DNA of 64,000 nucleotides. Origin: an uncultured Chlorobiota bacterium (GTDB taxonomy: Bacteria > Bacteroidota > Bacteroidia > Bacteroidales > JAADGE01). The position numbers were made by a program, and so were the translations under genes. The DNA lies in contig CAMZKL010000040.1 of NCBI GenBank assembly GCA_947311255.1, positions 1 to 64,000 on the forward strand. Reading direction: 5' to 3'. Every line of letters starts with the position of its first letter. Position 1 is the stretch's first letter. Below the pieces are notes generated by a model. That model had not been told where the DNA came from. It made no database searches and saw only the letters and a list, made by a program, of their open reading frames with translations. Below, piece after piece: positions 25,932 to 34,742 of the stretch.

Positions 25932-27332
25932 ATGAAAGTAATAAATTTAATATTTTTTTTTATTATATCATATTCTACTTTTTCTCAAGAAGTTGCTCCA
26001 AATACATATATAATTAACTTCTCAGATAAAGACACTTCATCTTATAATATTTCTGAACCAGAAAAATTCTTATCAAAAAGAGCAATAAAACGAAGACAAA
26101 AATACAATATTCCTGTTACCGTACAAGATTTACCTGTTAATACAAATTATATTAATAAAATTAAAGATTTAGGATTTGAAATATATGCTGTTTCAAAATG
26201 GATGAATCATGTTGTAGTTTATTCAGAAGACTCTACTCTTATTGATAAAGCTGATAAATTTAATTTTGTAAAAAAAAATAAAAAAACAAAGTCTAAAAAA
26301 AAGAAAAAATATAAACAAGAAAAATTAGTTGCTATTGACATTAAAACTACAAAAGACACAAGTTTTATTCTTGACTATGGACTTGGAAAAAATCAAATTG
26401 AAATGTTAAATGCACATAGCCTTCATAACAATGGTTATATGGGGCAAGGAATACAAATTGCTCTTATTGATGCAGGATTTTACAATGTAGATTCTTTGCC
26501 TGGATTTGACAGTATCAGAACAGCAGGGCAAATTCTTGGGACTAAAGATTTTGTAAAAAGAGATGGAGATATATATAATGACGGCACTCATGGAATGAGT
26601 GTATTATCAACTATTGCTGCTAATATTCCGGGCAAACTTGTTGGAACAGCACCAAAAGCAAATTTTTGGCTATTACGCTCCGAAGATGGAAATTCAGAAT
26701 ACTTGGTTGAAGAATATTACTGGGTTTCTGCTGCTGAATTTGCTGATAGTGTAGGAGTTGATATGATACATTCTTCATTGGGATATAATAATTTTGATGA
26801 CACATTAACAAATCATACATACTCAGATATGAATGGAGATATTGCTATTGTTTCTGTTGCAGCAGATATTGCTTCGAGCAAAGGAATACTTGTTGTTACA
26901 AGTGCAGGAAACGAAGGAAATGATTCTTGGAAATATATTACTGCTCCCGGAGATGCTGACAGTGTATTAACAATTGGAGCAACAACTTATTCTGGATATG
27001 TTACAAGTTTTAGTTCACGAGGACCAACTAGCGATGGTAGAATTAAGCCTGATGTTACAGCCCAAGGTTCGTTTTCGTGGGTTTTGGGAAGAAGAGAAGG
27101 TGTTACTGTTTCATCCGGAACATCTATTTCCGGACCTATTGTTACAGGAGCTGTTGCTTGTTTGTGGCAAGCAAATCCTGAGTTTTCAAATATGGAAATT
27201 ATTAATGCTGTTAAAAAATCTGCAGACAGATACACAAATCCAGATGCAGAATACGGATATGGCATACCAAACTTTAAAAAAGCTGATTTATTTTTGAAGA
27301 AGTTGGCAAAAGAAAAACATAAAAAAAAATAA
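25932..27332 (+). CDS. Secreted S8 family (subtilisin-like) serine peptidase
   Basis: A signal peptide (about 1-19, ending TFSQ) precedes a 466-residue precursor. Catalytic residues are Asp180 (IALIDAGF), His220 (DGTHGMSV) and Ser398 (SSGTSISGP), with oxyanion Asn327 (SAGNEG). The region 20-130 is a probable propeptide with a Lys-rich linker at about 114-130. The C-terminus ends in basic residues (KEKHKKK) with no Por sorting domain, so export probably stops at the periplasm or outer surface without T9SS. It converges tail to tail with the acyltransferase, with only 7 bases between them. Confidence 0.9.
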   Translation: MKVINLIFFFIISYSTFSQEVAPNTYIINFSDKDTSSYNISEPEKFLSKRAIKRRQKYNIPVTVQDLPVNTNYINKIKDLGFEIYAVSKWMNHVVVYSEDSTLIDKADKFNFVKKNKKTKSKKKKKYKQEKLVAIDIKTTKDTSFILDYGLGKNQIEMLNAHSLHNNGYMGQGIQIALIDAGFYNVDSLPGFDSIRTAGQILGTKDFVKRDGDIYNDGTHGMSVLSTIAANIPGKLVGTAPKANFWLLRSEDGNSEYLVEEYYWVSAAEFADSVGVDMIHSSLGYNNFDDTLTNHTYSDMNGDIAIVSVAADIASSKGILVVTSAGNEGNDSWKYITAPGDADSVLTIGATTYSGYVTSFSSRGPTSDGRIKPDVTAQGSFSWVLGRREGVTVSSGTSISGPIVTGAVACLWQANPEFSNMEIINAVKKSADRYTNPDAEYGYGIPNFKKADLFLKKLAKEKHKKK

Positions 27333-27339
27333 AGCTATT

Positions 27340-28140
27340 TTATAAATCATAAACAATTTCTTTAACTTTTTGTGCCCATTTAATATGCGACATACTTTTA
27401 TCAAAAGTTTTGTATGAAATTGGCTTTCCTATTTTTACTTTAATAATTTTCCCTCTCTTTTTAAATAACTCAGAAGGAAGAAGAACGGTTTCAATTTCTG
27501 CTTTTATGAAAAACATTTTTCTTAAAATAAATATAAAATAAAATATCCATGAATTTCTTCCGTAAAAATGTATTGGTACAACATTTCGCTTTTCTGAAAT
27601 TGCTTTTGTAATAAAACTTTTATGCCAAATATTATCTTGTATTTTGCCTTTATATATTCTTGAAACATCTCCGTTAGGAAAGTGCGTAATAGCCACATCA
27701 GATTTATAGGCTTTGTTTAGAGCAACAAGATTTTCTCTGGCAGAATTTTTATACATATTTATTCCTAATGTCAATGATTTTAGATTTGGGAAAACACTAA
27801 AAACTTGATTTCCTATAAATTTAATTTTCCCATATTTTTCTCCTATAATTTTTGTAATTGTCAATCCGTCAGCTAGCCCAAAAGCATGATTTGCAACAAA
27901 AAAGCATTTTCCGTTTTTAGGTAGATTTTCTTTACCTTCAATTTGAAGATTAAGATTAAAATCAGTAATTATCATATTTATCCATTCAACACCTTCATAT
28001 TGAGTATATTTATCTAGAATTAAATTTATTTCTTTTTGCCGAATAATATTTTCAAAAAAAGTATAAATAAAATCCGGCAAATTTCTAAAAAACTTTGACT
28101 CTCTGGTTTTTAATATTTTTTTTATATCAATATGTTTCAT
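27340..28140 (-). CDS. Lysophospholipid acyltransferase family protein
   Basis: The 266-residue PlsC-like protein has the acyltransferase motif in the form NHAFGLADGL (His-X5-Asp, as in the Bacteroidota NHPxGxxDG subgroup), and the later THFPNGDVSR (the FPEGxxS-like glycerol-phosphate-binding block). Hydrophobic stretches suggest a monotopic inner-membrane enzyme that acylates a lysophospholipid or ornithine/amino lipid. A TATCTTTG -7 box in reverse orientation at 28210-28217 could drive it. Confidence 0.85.
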   Translation of the reverse strand: MKHIDIKKILKTRESKFFRNLPDFIYTFFENIIRQKEINLILDKYTQYEGVEWINMIITDFNLNLQIEGKENLPKNGKCFFVANHAFGLADGLTITKIIGEKYGKIKFIGNQVFSVFPNLKSLTLGINMYKNSARENLVALNKAYKSDVAITHFPNGDVSRIYKGKIQDNIWHKSFITKAISEKRNVVPIHFYGRNSWIFYFIFILRKMFFIKAEIETVLLPSELFKKRGKIIKVKIGKPISYKTFDKSMSHIKWAQKVKEIVYDL

Positions 28141-28209
28141 AAACTATAAAAGAGTGAAAAAATATTAATTATAAATCATTGCAGTCCTACTATTTAGTAT
28201 ATTTATCGA

Positions 28210-28217
28210 CAAAGATA
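28210..28217 (-). promoter_or_regulatory. Possible -7 box for the acyltransferase gene
   Basis: TATCTTTG on the minus strand fits TAnnTTTG exactly, 70 bases before the start. No good -33 box. Confidence 0.35.
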
Positions 28218-28401
28218 AATATTGTTTAATAAAAATGCTGAAACTCAATGAATTAAAAAACTACGAAAGTCGTTTTTATGATGTCCGACTTTATGACCGC
28301 TCTACTTAAGTCTGGTATTGTAAATGCCCATACATATACTGGTTTTAAACAGTTTTTTTACATCTTTTTAGGGCAACAATGTTTAAAATTGCAAAAAGAC
28401 T

Positions 28402-29172
28402 TTAACTTTTTAACAAATAAAAAACATATTCATAACGTTTATTAACGAAAAAATTATATGTTTCAGAGCCTTCTACTGCTGCAAAATTTTTAGCTAACTT
28501 ATGAAGGAATTTTGGTGCAAGTTTCTCTACTAGTTTGATTCTATCTGGCGTTGCTGCTTTTAGTGCTTCAACTACATTCTCTGTTATATCTTCAAATATT
28601 TCTACAATAAAACCAGCATCTTTTATCTGCTTTTCTAATTCTTTTAATTCTTCTTTGCCTTCTCTAAAATCTGTAAGAGATAAATATCCTCCCGGCTTTA
28701 AAACTCTTTTAACCTCTTTTAAAAAAGAATTCATTTGTAAATATCTGTGAGAAGATTCAACATTTAAAACAATATCAAAAACATTATCTTCAAAAGGCAA
28801 ATCTTGTGCATTTGCTTGACGAAAAGTACTATTTTCATTTGGATAGTACTTACTGCAAAACTCAACTGCTTTTTTATTCAAATCAACACCTGTAACTGCC
28901 TTAGGAGAAAAATAACGATCTACAAAAGATAACCCTCCTCCTCTGCCACATCCAACTTCTAAGATATTTTTATCTTTTATTTCTACGGCAGAAGCAACAA
29001 GATTATATAATTGAGCAGAATACCTGTTTTTTTCGTCTTCTTCTTTTAAGTCTATTTTATTATTATTTTTTGAATAACCAAAATTCATAAAAATTACCTC
29101 AGCATTTTTATCTATTGTACTAATGTACCAATACCAAATTTTAAAAAAAAGGTTTCTTAATTTTTCTTTCAT
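28402..29172 (-). CDS. SAM-dependent class I methyltransferase
   Basis: The 256-residue protein has the Rossmann methyltransferase motifs I (ILEVGCGRGGGLSF, about 70-83), II (GVDLNKKAVEFC), and post-motifs NAQDLPFEDNVFDIVLNVES and RVLKPGGYLSLTDFR. It is most like ubiquinone/menaquinone- or sterol-type small-molecule methyltransferases, with N-terminal amphipathic residues IWYWYISTID that may touch the membrane. The substrate is unknown. Its start codon directly follows conserved leader copy B, so the gene probably shares that element's regulation. Confidence 0.85.
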   Translation of the reverse strand: MKEKLRNLFFKIWYWYISTIDKNAEVIFMNFGYSKNNNKIDLKEEDEKNRYSAQLYNLVASAVEIKDKNILEVGCGRGGGLSFVDRYFSPKAVTGVDLNKKAVEFCSKYYPNENSTFRQANAQDLPFEDNVFDIVLNVESSHRYLQMNSFLKEVKRVLKPGGYLSLTDFREGKEELKELEKQIKDAGFIVEIFEDITENVVEALKAATPDRIKLVEKLAPKFLHKLAKNFAAVEGSETYNFFVNKRYEYVFYLLKS

Positions 29173-29344
29173 GTGTATATATTTCTCTAATTAATTGATA
29201 TTGAATAAGTTACTTATGTTTTTATTGTTAATAATATTCATTTTGTTCTGCACATAGGAACACTTGCTTTCTTCTGCAAGTAATCATTGTGCAGAATTTT
29301 AGTCATGCCCTTGGGTGTCAAAATCGTTGTCTTGGGTGTTTCAT
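29173..29344 (-). repeat. Conserved upstream leader element, copy B
   Basis: This is the reverse-strand partner of 16538-16709 (about 15 mismatches in the first 126 bases) and runs up to the start codon of the methyltransferase. On the minus strand it shows ATG-AAA-CAC-CCA-AGA-CAA-CGA-TTT-TGA, an eight-residue leader ORF (MKHPRQRF), the core GATTTTGACACCCAAGGGCA, and a nested hairpin: outer arms TTCTGCACA/TGTGCAGAA, inner arms ACTTGC/GCAAGT. Confidence 0.8.
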
Positions 29345-29439
29345 GTGTATAAAAAGTTAAAAGTTAAATTGCATTTATTAAAGGTGTATTATTTTATCCA
29401 TTCCCTTAGGTATTAAAATATCTGTAATTGGTGTTTAAT
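29345..29439 (-). repeat. Degenerate leader copy in tandem with copy B
   Basis: On the minus strand it reads ...ATTTTAATACCTAAGGGAAT..., then CTTTAATAAATGCAATTTAAC, then TATACACATG, the last ATG being the leader ORF start of copy B. It matches copy C (34220-34348) more closely than copies A and B. The conserved start is ATT AAA CAC CAA ... TTT TAA. Confidence 0.6.
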
Positions 29440-29511
29440 ACTAATATTTATATAATAAAATATCTTATTTATGTTGATTTTACTATTTTTGACAGCTCAA
29501 ATATATAAAAT
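29440..29511. other. Short stretch between leader copies and the NTPase gene
   Basis: The rest of the 339-base gap 29173-29511 (leader copies occupy 29173-29439). It holds a -7 box TATTTTTG at 29484-29491 for the plus-strand NTPase gene and nothing else that I can support. Confidence 0.5.
29484..29491 (+). promoter_or_regulatory. -7 box before the TTG-start NTPase gene
   Basis: TATTTTTG fits TAnnTTTG and ends 20 bases before the TTG at 29512, consistent with a short leader. Confidence 0.45.
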
Positions 29512-30042
29512 TTGGCAAGAAAAATTATAATAGCATCAAAAAGTCCTGTAAAAATTGAAGCAGTAAAAATTGCATTCAAAAAAGTATTTACAAATATAGA
29601 TTTTATCTTTGAAAGTATTAATGCCCCTTCCGGAGTTTCAAATCAACCAATGAGCAGTTTTGAAACTTTAAAAGGTGCAGAAAATCGTGCAAATTATTCT
29701 TTTTCAGAAAAACAGGATAACAATTTTTGGATAGGAATAGAAGGTGGAATTGAAAAATCCACTTGCGGATATGAGGCATTTGCATGGGTATATATAAAAT
29801 CAACTCATAAAATAGGAAAAGCAAGAACTGCAAGTTTCTTCTTGCCTAAAAAAATTGAGAATTTAATTGAAAAAGGCTTTGAACTTGGAGATGCAGATGA
29901 TATTGTTTTTGGTTTAAAAAATTCCAAAAAGAAAAACGGTGCAGTTGGCATTTTAACAAAAAATGTAACTAATAGAACAAAATATTATTCAGAAGCAGTT
30001 ATTTTAGCTTTAATTCCTTTTGTAAATGAAGACTTATTTTAG
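29512..30042 (+). CDS. yjjX: Inosine/xanthosine triphosphatase (DUF84, YjjX-like)
   Basis: The 176-residue protein starts with TTG and has IIIASKSPVKIEAVKIAF at the N-terminus, the nucleotide-binding form of the NTPase_I-T (DUF84) family, then SQ-like SNQPMSSFETLKGAENRA, GIEGGIE, and the C-terminal GAVGILTKNVTNRTKYYSEA. Family members hydrolyse non-canonical ITP/XTP and so keep inosine out of DNA and RNA. It is the first gene of a plus-strand run with nitroreductase, TSUP transporter and RluA. Confidence 0.85.
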   Translation: MARKIIIASKSPVKIEAVKIAFKKVFTNIDFIFESINAPSGVSNQPMSSFETLKGAENRANYSFSEKQDNNFWIGIEGGIEKSTCGYEAFAWVYIKSTHKIGKARTASFFLPKKIENLIEKGFELGDADDIVFGLKNSKKKNGAVGILTKNVTNRTKYYSEAVILALIPFVNEDLF

Positions 30043-30156
30043 ATTACTATTCTATAAATACTTTTAAATTTAGCTCCTATTTTTAAAAACAAACAACGAC
30101 TAAAGCCCAAAAGCAAAAAATTAAAAACACTATAATTAATAGATAAACTAAACGTA

Positions 30157-30786
30157 ATGAACTTAAAAGAAATATTAAATTGGAGATATTCAACAAAGAA
30201 GTTTGATGAAACAAAATCTTTAACAGATACTCAAGTAAAAAACTTGTTAGAATTAACAAACTTATCCGCATCATCTTATGGTTTACAACCTTTTAAAATG
30301 GTGATTATCAAAGATAAAGAAGTGAAAAAATCTTTAGTTGCTTCTTCTTACGGACAAACAAATATAGGAGATTCTTCTCATTTAATTGTATTTGCGGTAA
30401 GAACAGACCTTGATGAAAATTTTATTAATACCTATATTAAAAACATTTCGGAGCAAAGAAAACAAACAAAGGAATCTCTTGAAGAATTCAAACAAATGCT
30501 TATCAGTTATTTTAAAAATAAAAAAGAAACAGCTTTGTTAAAATGGGCTTCTGAACAAATTTACATTGCATTAGGTACTTTCTTGGTTGCTTGTGCTTCG
30601 GAGAAAATTGATGCTTGCCCAATTGGAGGATTTATTCCTGAAAAATATGACAAAGAATTAGGATTAGCAAAATACAATTTAAAATCCGTTGTTGTCGCAG
30701 CAATAGGATATAGAAGTGATGAAGATAAATACCAATATAAAACAAAAGTTAGAAATCCTTTAAATGAAATAATTGTTGAGTTATAG
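30157..30786 (+). CDS. NAD(P)H-dependent nitroreductase family protein
   Basis: The 209-residue protein has the nitroreductase signature WRYSTKKFDETKSLTD at the N-terminus, SASSYGLQPFKMVIIKD (FMN contact), and the C-terminal ACPIGGFIPEKYDKELGL with VAAIGYRSDEDKYQ. It resembles NfsB/FRase-I type FMN enzymes that reduce quinones, nitro-compounds or dihydropteridines in the cytoplasm. It is followed after 30 bases by the TSUP transporter. Exact substrate unknown. Confidence 0.88.
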   Translation: MNLKEILNWRYSTKKFDETKSLTDTQVKNLLELTNLSASSYGLQPFKMVIIKDKEVKKSLVASSYGQTNIGDSSHLIVFAVRTDLDENFINTYIKNISEQRKQTKESLEEFKQMLISYFKNKKETALLKWASEQIYIALGTFLVACASEKIDACPIGGFIPEKYDKELGLAKYNLKSVVVAAIGYRSDEDKYQYKTKVRNPLNEIIVEL

Positions 30787-30816
30787 TTTTTAATTTTTTT
30801 TTGAATTTAAGTAAAT

Positions 30817-31587
30817 ATGGATTGGCAATTAGTTATACTCATGCTTATTGGATTTGTTGCGGGTTTTATAAATACATTTGCCGGTGGTGGCTCTCTAATT
30901 TCATTACCTTTTATGATGTTTTTAGGCTTACCCGCAAATGTTGCAAATGGTACACAGCGTATTGCAATATTTTTTCAAAACATAGTTGGCACTGCAAGTT
31001 TTAAACAGCAAAAAGTTTTTAATTTCAAAGAAGGTATTTGGTATTCTATACCTACTATTTTTGGGGCAATAATTGGTGCATCAATTGCAGTTGAAATTAA
31101 TGAAGAAATAATGAAAAACATAATTGGAGCATTGCTTATATTTATGTTTTTCTTTGTAATTTTGAAACCCGACTTATGGTTAAAATCAAAATCTGAATTT
31201 ATAAAAACTAAACCTACTTTTATTCAAGTAATTACATTATTTTTTGTTGGATTATATGGTGGCTTCATACAAGCAGGGGTAGGTTTTTTCTTAATAGCCG
31301 CTTTGGTTTTGGGTGTTGGTTTTGATTTGGTAAAGGCCAATGCAATAAAACTCTTCATTGTTTTATTATATACATTATTTGCACTTTCAATTTTCATATT
31401 TGAAGGTTTGGTTAATTATAAATTTGGAGTAATTTTAGCTATTGGAAATATGACAGGAACTTTTATTGCATCAAGATATGCAGTTAATTGGGGTCCCAAA
31501 TTTGTAAGGTACATCTTAATAATTGTTCTTTTAGGAGTTTCTCTACAAATATTCGGTATTTTTGAATATTTATATCACCTAATTTAA
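30817..31587 (+). CDS. TSUP/TauE/SafE family membrane transporter
   Basis: The 256-residue protein has about eight hydrophobic segments. The hallmark LIGFVAGFINTFAGGGSLISLP (the first half) has a related second repeat, GLYGGFIQAGVGFFLIAAL. The family exports or imports sulfur- or sulfonate-related anions (sulfite, sulfoacetate, taurine-related), but the substrate here is not known. It ends 6 bases before the GTG of the RluA gene, so the two are translationally close. Confidence 0.88.
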   Translation: MDWQLVILMLIGFVAGFINTFAGGGSLISLPFMMFLGLPANVANGTQRIAIFFQNIVGTASFKQQKVFNFKEGIWYSIPTIFGAIIGASIAVEINEEIMKNIIGALLIFMFFFVILKPDLWLKSKSEFIKTKPTFIQVITLFFVGLYGGFIQAGVGFFLIAALVLGVGFDLVKANAIKLFIVLLYTLFALSIFIFEGLVNYKFGVILAIGNMTGTFIASRYAVNWGPKFVRYILIIVLLGVSLQIFGIFEYLYHLI

Positions 31588-31593
31588 TTTTAA

Positions 31594-32496
31594 GTGCATA
31601 AAAAACTTGAACATACTGTCCCAAACACATATATTAAACATGAAAGAATTACTGATTATGCAATAGGAATTTTTGCTCTCTTGCCAACAAAAAACTCTAT
31701 TAAAAAAGCAATTAAAAAAAAATTATTAATAATTGATAATCAGCCATGTACAACTGCTAATCTTATAAAAAAAAATCAAAAAATTGAACTTATTCCGGAT
31801 ACATCTTCAAAAAATAAAATATTCAAATTAAAAATGCAAATTATTTATGAAGATGATTATATTGCAATTATTAACAAAGTTGCAGGATTTTCTGTAAGTG
31901 GAAATAAGTTTAAAACAATTGAAAATGCTCTTCCATTTAATTTAAAGAAATCAAAACAAATAGATGCACTTCCCCACCCTCTGCCTGTTCACAGATTAGA
32001 TAATCAGACATCAGGACTTTTAATTATTGCCAAAACAAAAAATGCAAGAATTAAATTGGGAAGTCAATTTGAAGAAAATAAAATCAGAAAAATATATTTT
32101 GCTGTAGTTATTGGTAATACTCCTAACAAAGGAGAAATTAAAATTAAGATTAAAGATAAAAAGGCACTTACAAAATACAAATTAATAAGAACTGAACCTT
32201 CATTAAGAAATGGGTTTCTTTCATTAATCAAGCTATTTCCCTCTACGGGAAGAACGCACCAGCTTAGAGTTCATTGTGAAGCAATCGGGTTTCCTATTCT
32301 TGGAGATAAACTTTACAATGGAAAAAAACAAGTTTTTAAAGGGAAAGGTCTTTTTCTATGTGCTTCCGAATTATCTTTTAATCATCCTGCTACAAAAGAG
32401 AATATGAATTTTGCTATTCCTTATCCTGAAAAATTTAATAAAATTATTGAAAGAGAAAAAAAACGCTTTGAAATGAAAAAAGCTGACAATTATTAA
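31594..32496 (+). CDS. RluA family pseudouridine synthase
   Basis: The 300-residue protein starts with GTG and has an N-terminal S4-like segment (about 25-70) and the RluA catalytic domain with Asp in HRLDNQTSG (about 136), the conserved RKIYFAVV, and GRTHQLRVH (about 227). It modifies uridines in rRNA or tRNA; the site cannot be decided. Its 3' end overlaps a hairpin that ends the transcription unit starting at 29512. Confidence 0.9.
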   Translation: MHKKLEHTVPNTYIKHERITDYAIGIFALLPTKNSIKKAIKKKLLIIDNQPCTTANLIKKNQKIELIPDTSSKNKIFKLKMQIIYEDDYIAIINKVAGFSVSGNKFKTIENALPFNLKKSKQIDALPHPLPVHRLDNQTSGLLIIAKTKNARIKLGSQFEENKIRKIYFAVVIGNTPNKGEIKIKIKDKKALTKYKLIRTEPSLRNGFLSLIKLFPSTGRTHQLRVHCEAIGFPILGDKLYNGKKQVFKGKGLFLCASELSFNHPATKENMNFAIPYPEKFNKIIEREKKRFEMKKADNY

Positions 32497-32513
32497 ATCA
32501 TGTCAGCTATTTT
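32481..32513 (+). terminator. Terminator overlapping the rluA-like stop codon
   Basis: AGCTGACA (32481-32488) pairs with TGTCAGCT (32501-32508) and is followed by ATTTTAT. The stem includes the last codons of the gene. The convergent gene ends 23 bases further on. Confidence 0.65.
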
Positions 32514-32536
32514 ATGTTTATTTTTAATTATATGTT

Positions 32537-34219
32537 TTAAGAAATTTTTTCTTCAACCATATCAACAATCTCTTTTTCAAGAGCAATTGCTTTTTTTAGA
32601 ATAATATTTCCTGCTTTCAGTTTTTTAGAAGCAAAATCTTTATCTTCCAAATCACCCATATTAATTTTTACATTCATAAAAGCACCATGTATAGCTGCTT
32701 TTGCTGCTAATGCTCCAACTCCTGCATCGCTAACTGATGCCTGCAAACCTATATCTGCCATTGCTTTCATAACTTCCATTGATGCAAGTGAAAGTTCCAT
32801 AATTTTAAAAGGTACATTTATTGCATTTTTTGTTGCATCTTGAATAGCTTTGAGCCTTATTACTTTTTCTTCATCAGTTTTTTTAGGTAAACGGAACGCT
32901 AACATTATGTTATTAAAAGCAATTGTATCTTCATCAACCATATTTACAAGAGCTTTATAGTAAACTGCACCTTTTTCTGCCCAATCTGAATATTCTTCCC
33001 AACGGTCGTCCCAACCCCTTTTATGTGCTGAAAGATTTGCAACCATCGTTCCCAAAGCAGCACCTAATGCACCCATATAAGCAGCTATTGAACCTCCACC
33101 TGGTGCAGGAAATTCTGAAGCTGTAACATCTGCAAATTCATCTAATTTCATATTAATAAGTGGTTTTGAATTTTTATCTTCCATCACATATTCAATAATT
33201 CTTTCTTCGGGAATAAATGGTTTTAATTCATCTAATCCAAGAGATTTTACAGCAATTTTTATAATTTCAGAATCTGAAATTCCAATTGAACGTTCTTGCA
33301 TTTTTAAGTAAAACTTACCTGCATCTAACATTGCCTGTAATGGAATTAATCCTACTAATTCAGAACCAGAAACTCTAACTCCTCTATTTTCAGAGTTTCT
33401 TTTAACTTCCTCAAAAGCTTTGTGAACAGAAGTAACAGTAATATCTGTTAAATTCATTGAAATTTGTGCTACTCCGTATTCTTCTATAAACCAACCAATT
33501 GCTTTAACTTTTTTAAGTGTTCCGGGAATTCTTAGTGTAACACCGTTTTTATCTTTTACAAGTTTACCATTTTCTTTTTTTGCTCTTCCGTTTTCACGAA
33601 CATCAAAAGCAATTGCATTTGCTCGTCTTGTTGAAGTTGTATTTAAATTTACATTATAAGCAACAAGAAAGTTTCTAGCACTAATTGCAGTTGCACCACT
33701 TTTTTCAACAAAAGAGTTAAATTCTGCTGGACCAAAATCCGGTTTCATTTCATGATTTGAAAATTTATTTTTTAAGCCCTCATATTCTCCTGCTCTGCAA
33801 TATGCCAAATTTCTTCTTTTCTCTTCTTTTGCGGCAAACTCATAGCAATATACAGGAACACCTATTTCATTTCCTACTTTTTCTGCTAATTTATGGGCAT
33901 ATTTAACTGTTTCTTCCATTGTAATTCCAGAAATAGGAACTAATGGACAAACATCAGTTGCTCCAAAACGAGGATGTTCTCCACTGTGCTTACTCATATC
34001 AATAACTTCCGTTGCTTTCTTTATTGCCTTAAATGCAGCTTCAATAACAACATCCGGACTTCCTACAAAGGTTACAACTGTTCTGTTTGTAGCTTTTCCA
34101 GGGTCAACATCTAAAAGTTTAACACCTTCTACGGCTTCAATTACATCAGTTATTTCTTTTATTTTATTCATATCACGTCCTTCGCTGAAATTTGGAACGC
34201 ATTCTATTAATTGTTTCAT
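32537..34219 (-). CDS. ftcD: Bifunctional glutamate formimidoyltransferase / formimidoyl-THF cyclodeaminase
   Basis: The 560-residue protein fuses the formiminotransferase (about 1-325; VPNFSEGRDM at the start, HSGEHPRFGATDVCPLVP with catalytic His) to the cyclodeaminase (about 360-555; SEFPAPGGGSIAAYMGALGA). It channels formimino groups from histidine breakdown to 5,10-methenyl-THF. Fused FTCD is known from animals and some Bacteroidota. The histidine-degradation genes hutH/hutU/hutI are not visible in this window, so they may be elsewhere. The start codon directly follows leader copy C. Confidence 0.93.
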   Translation of the reverse strand: MKQLIECVPNFSEGRDMNKIKEITDVIEAVEGVKLLDVDPGKATNRTVVTFVGSPDVVIEAAFKAIKKATEVIDMSKHSGEHPRFGATDVCPLVPISGITMEETVKYAHKLAEKVGNEIGVPVYCYEFAAKEEKRRNLAYCRAGEYEGLKNKFSNHEMKPDFGPAEFNSFVEKSGATAISARNFLVAYNVNLNTTSTRRANAIAFDVRENGRAKKENGKLVKDKNGVTLRIPGTLKKVKAIGWFIEEYGVAQISMNLTDITVTSVHKAFEEVKRNSENRGVRVSGSELVGLIPLQAMLDAGKFYLKMQERSIGISDSEIIKIAVKSLGLDELKPFIPEERIIEYVMEDKNSKPLINMKLDEFADVTASEFPAPGGGSIAAYMGALGAALGTMVANLSAHKRGWDDRWEEYSDWAEKGAVYYKALVNMVDEDTIAFNNIMLAFRLPKKTDEEKVIRLKAIQDATKNAINVPFKIMELSLASMEVMKAMADIGLQASVSDAGVGALAAKAAIHGAFMNVKINMGDLEDKDFASKKLKAGNIILKKAIALEKEIVDMVEEKIS

Positions 34220-34348
34220 ATGTCTAAAAAAGTTTAAAGTTTAAAAGTATAAAATTAAAAGTTTGTTTGCATTTATTAAAGATGCACGAAAAAAACTCAT
34301 TTTTAATAATGCCCTTGGGTGTCAAAATCTTTGTTGCCTGTGTTTTAT
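34220..34348 (-). repeat. Conserved upstream leader element, copy C
   Basis: On the minus strand this has ATA-AAA-CAC-AGG-CAA-CAA-AGA-TTT-TGA (same length and frame as copy B's leader ORF, but ATG changed to ATA), the core AGATTTTGACACCCAAGGGC, then CTTTAATAAATGCAAAC, and ends with the ATG of ftcD. It is shorter than copies A and B and closest to 29345-29439. Confidence 0.7.
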
Positions 34349-34473
34349 GTATTGTAATTTGAAATTGGAAATTCAAAGATTTTATTTTAAGTTTTCAAAA
34401 ATAGTGTATTTGTTTAAAAGAAAAAATGATTTTAATTACTTCTTAAGTCAAATTCTTACTTTTATTTTTTTAA

Positions 34474-34536
34474 TATAGGGGACTTCTAAAAATTCTTAAA
34501 ATCTTGATGCAAATGAATTTTCAGAAGTCCCCTATA
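34474..34536. repeat. 22-bp inverted repeat with 19-base loop
   Basis: Left arm 34474-34495 (TATAGGGGACTTCT...) pairs with 34515-34536 with one A/C mismatch. It is a strong cruciform or terminator-like hairpin, over 200 bases upstream of the YfcC gene and outside leader copy C. The word GGGGACTTCT is also seen at other places in the window. Confidence 0.75.
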
Positions 34537-34680
34537 GTTTTATATTATTGTCCAATTAAGAATTTAAAAAATTTGAAACCAATATTAAACATAGCAATTT
34601 TCAACCCATAGTTAAAGTTGTAGATTATAAAATAAAAAATATATATACGTAAATAATCTCAACATAACAGACAAAACACC

Positions 34681-34711
34681 TTTGTATTTTAACTAAAATA
34701 TTATATACTTG
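34681..34711 (+). promoter_or_regulatory. Promoter for the YfcC-family gene
   Basis: TTTG (34681-34684), 19 bases, then TATACTTG (34704-34711, one mismatch to TAnnTTTG). The ATG is 31 bases after the box. Confidence 0.65.
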
Positions 34712-34742
34712 CATATAATTTAGAATAATATATTTTCAAAAT

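Larger units (their letters stand above)
34349..34742. other. Gap upstream of the YfcC gene with an inverted repeat
   Basis: The 523-base gap 34220-34742 holds leader copy C (34220-34348), the 22-bp inverted repeat at 34474-34536 and the promoter at 34681-34711. Short open frames here overlap these elements and are not called genes. Confidence 0.5.

Noticed and set aside
34263..34478. A 71-codon open frame in the leader C region
   Set aside because: It runs through the conserved leader and inverted repeat on the opposite strand to the leader; it is a chance frame.
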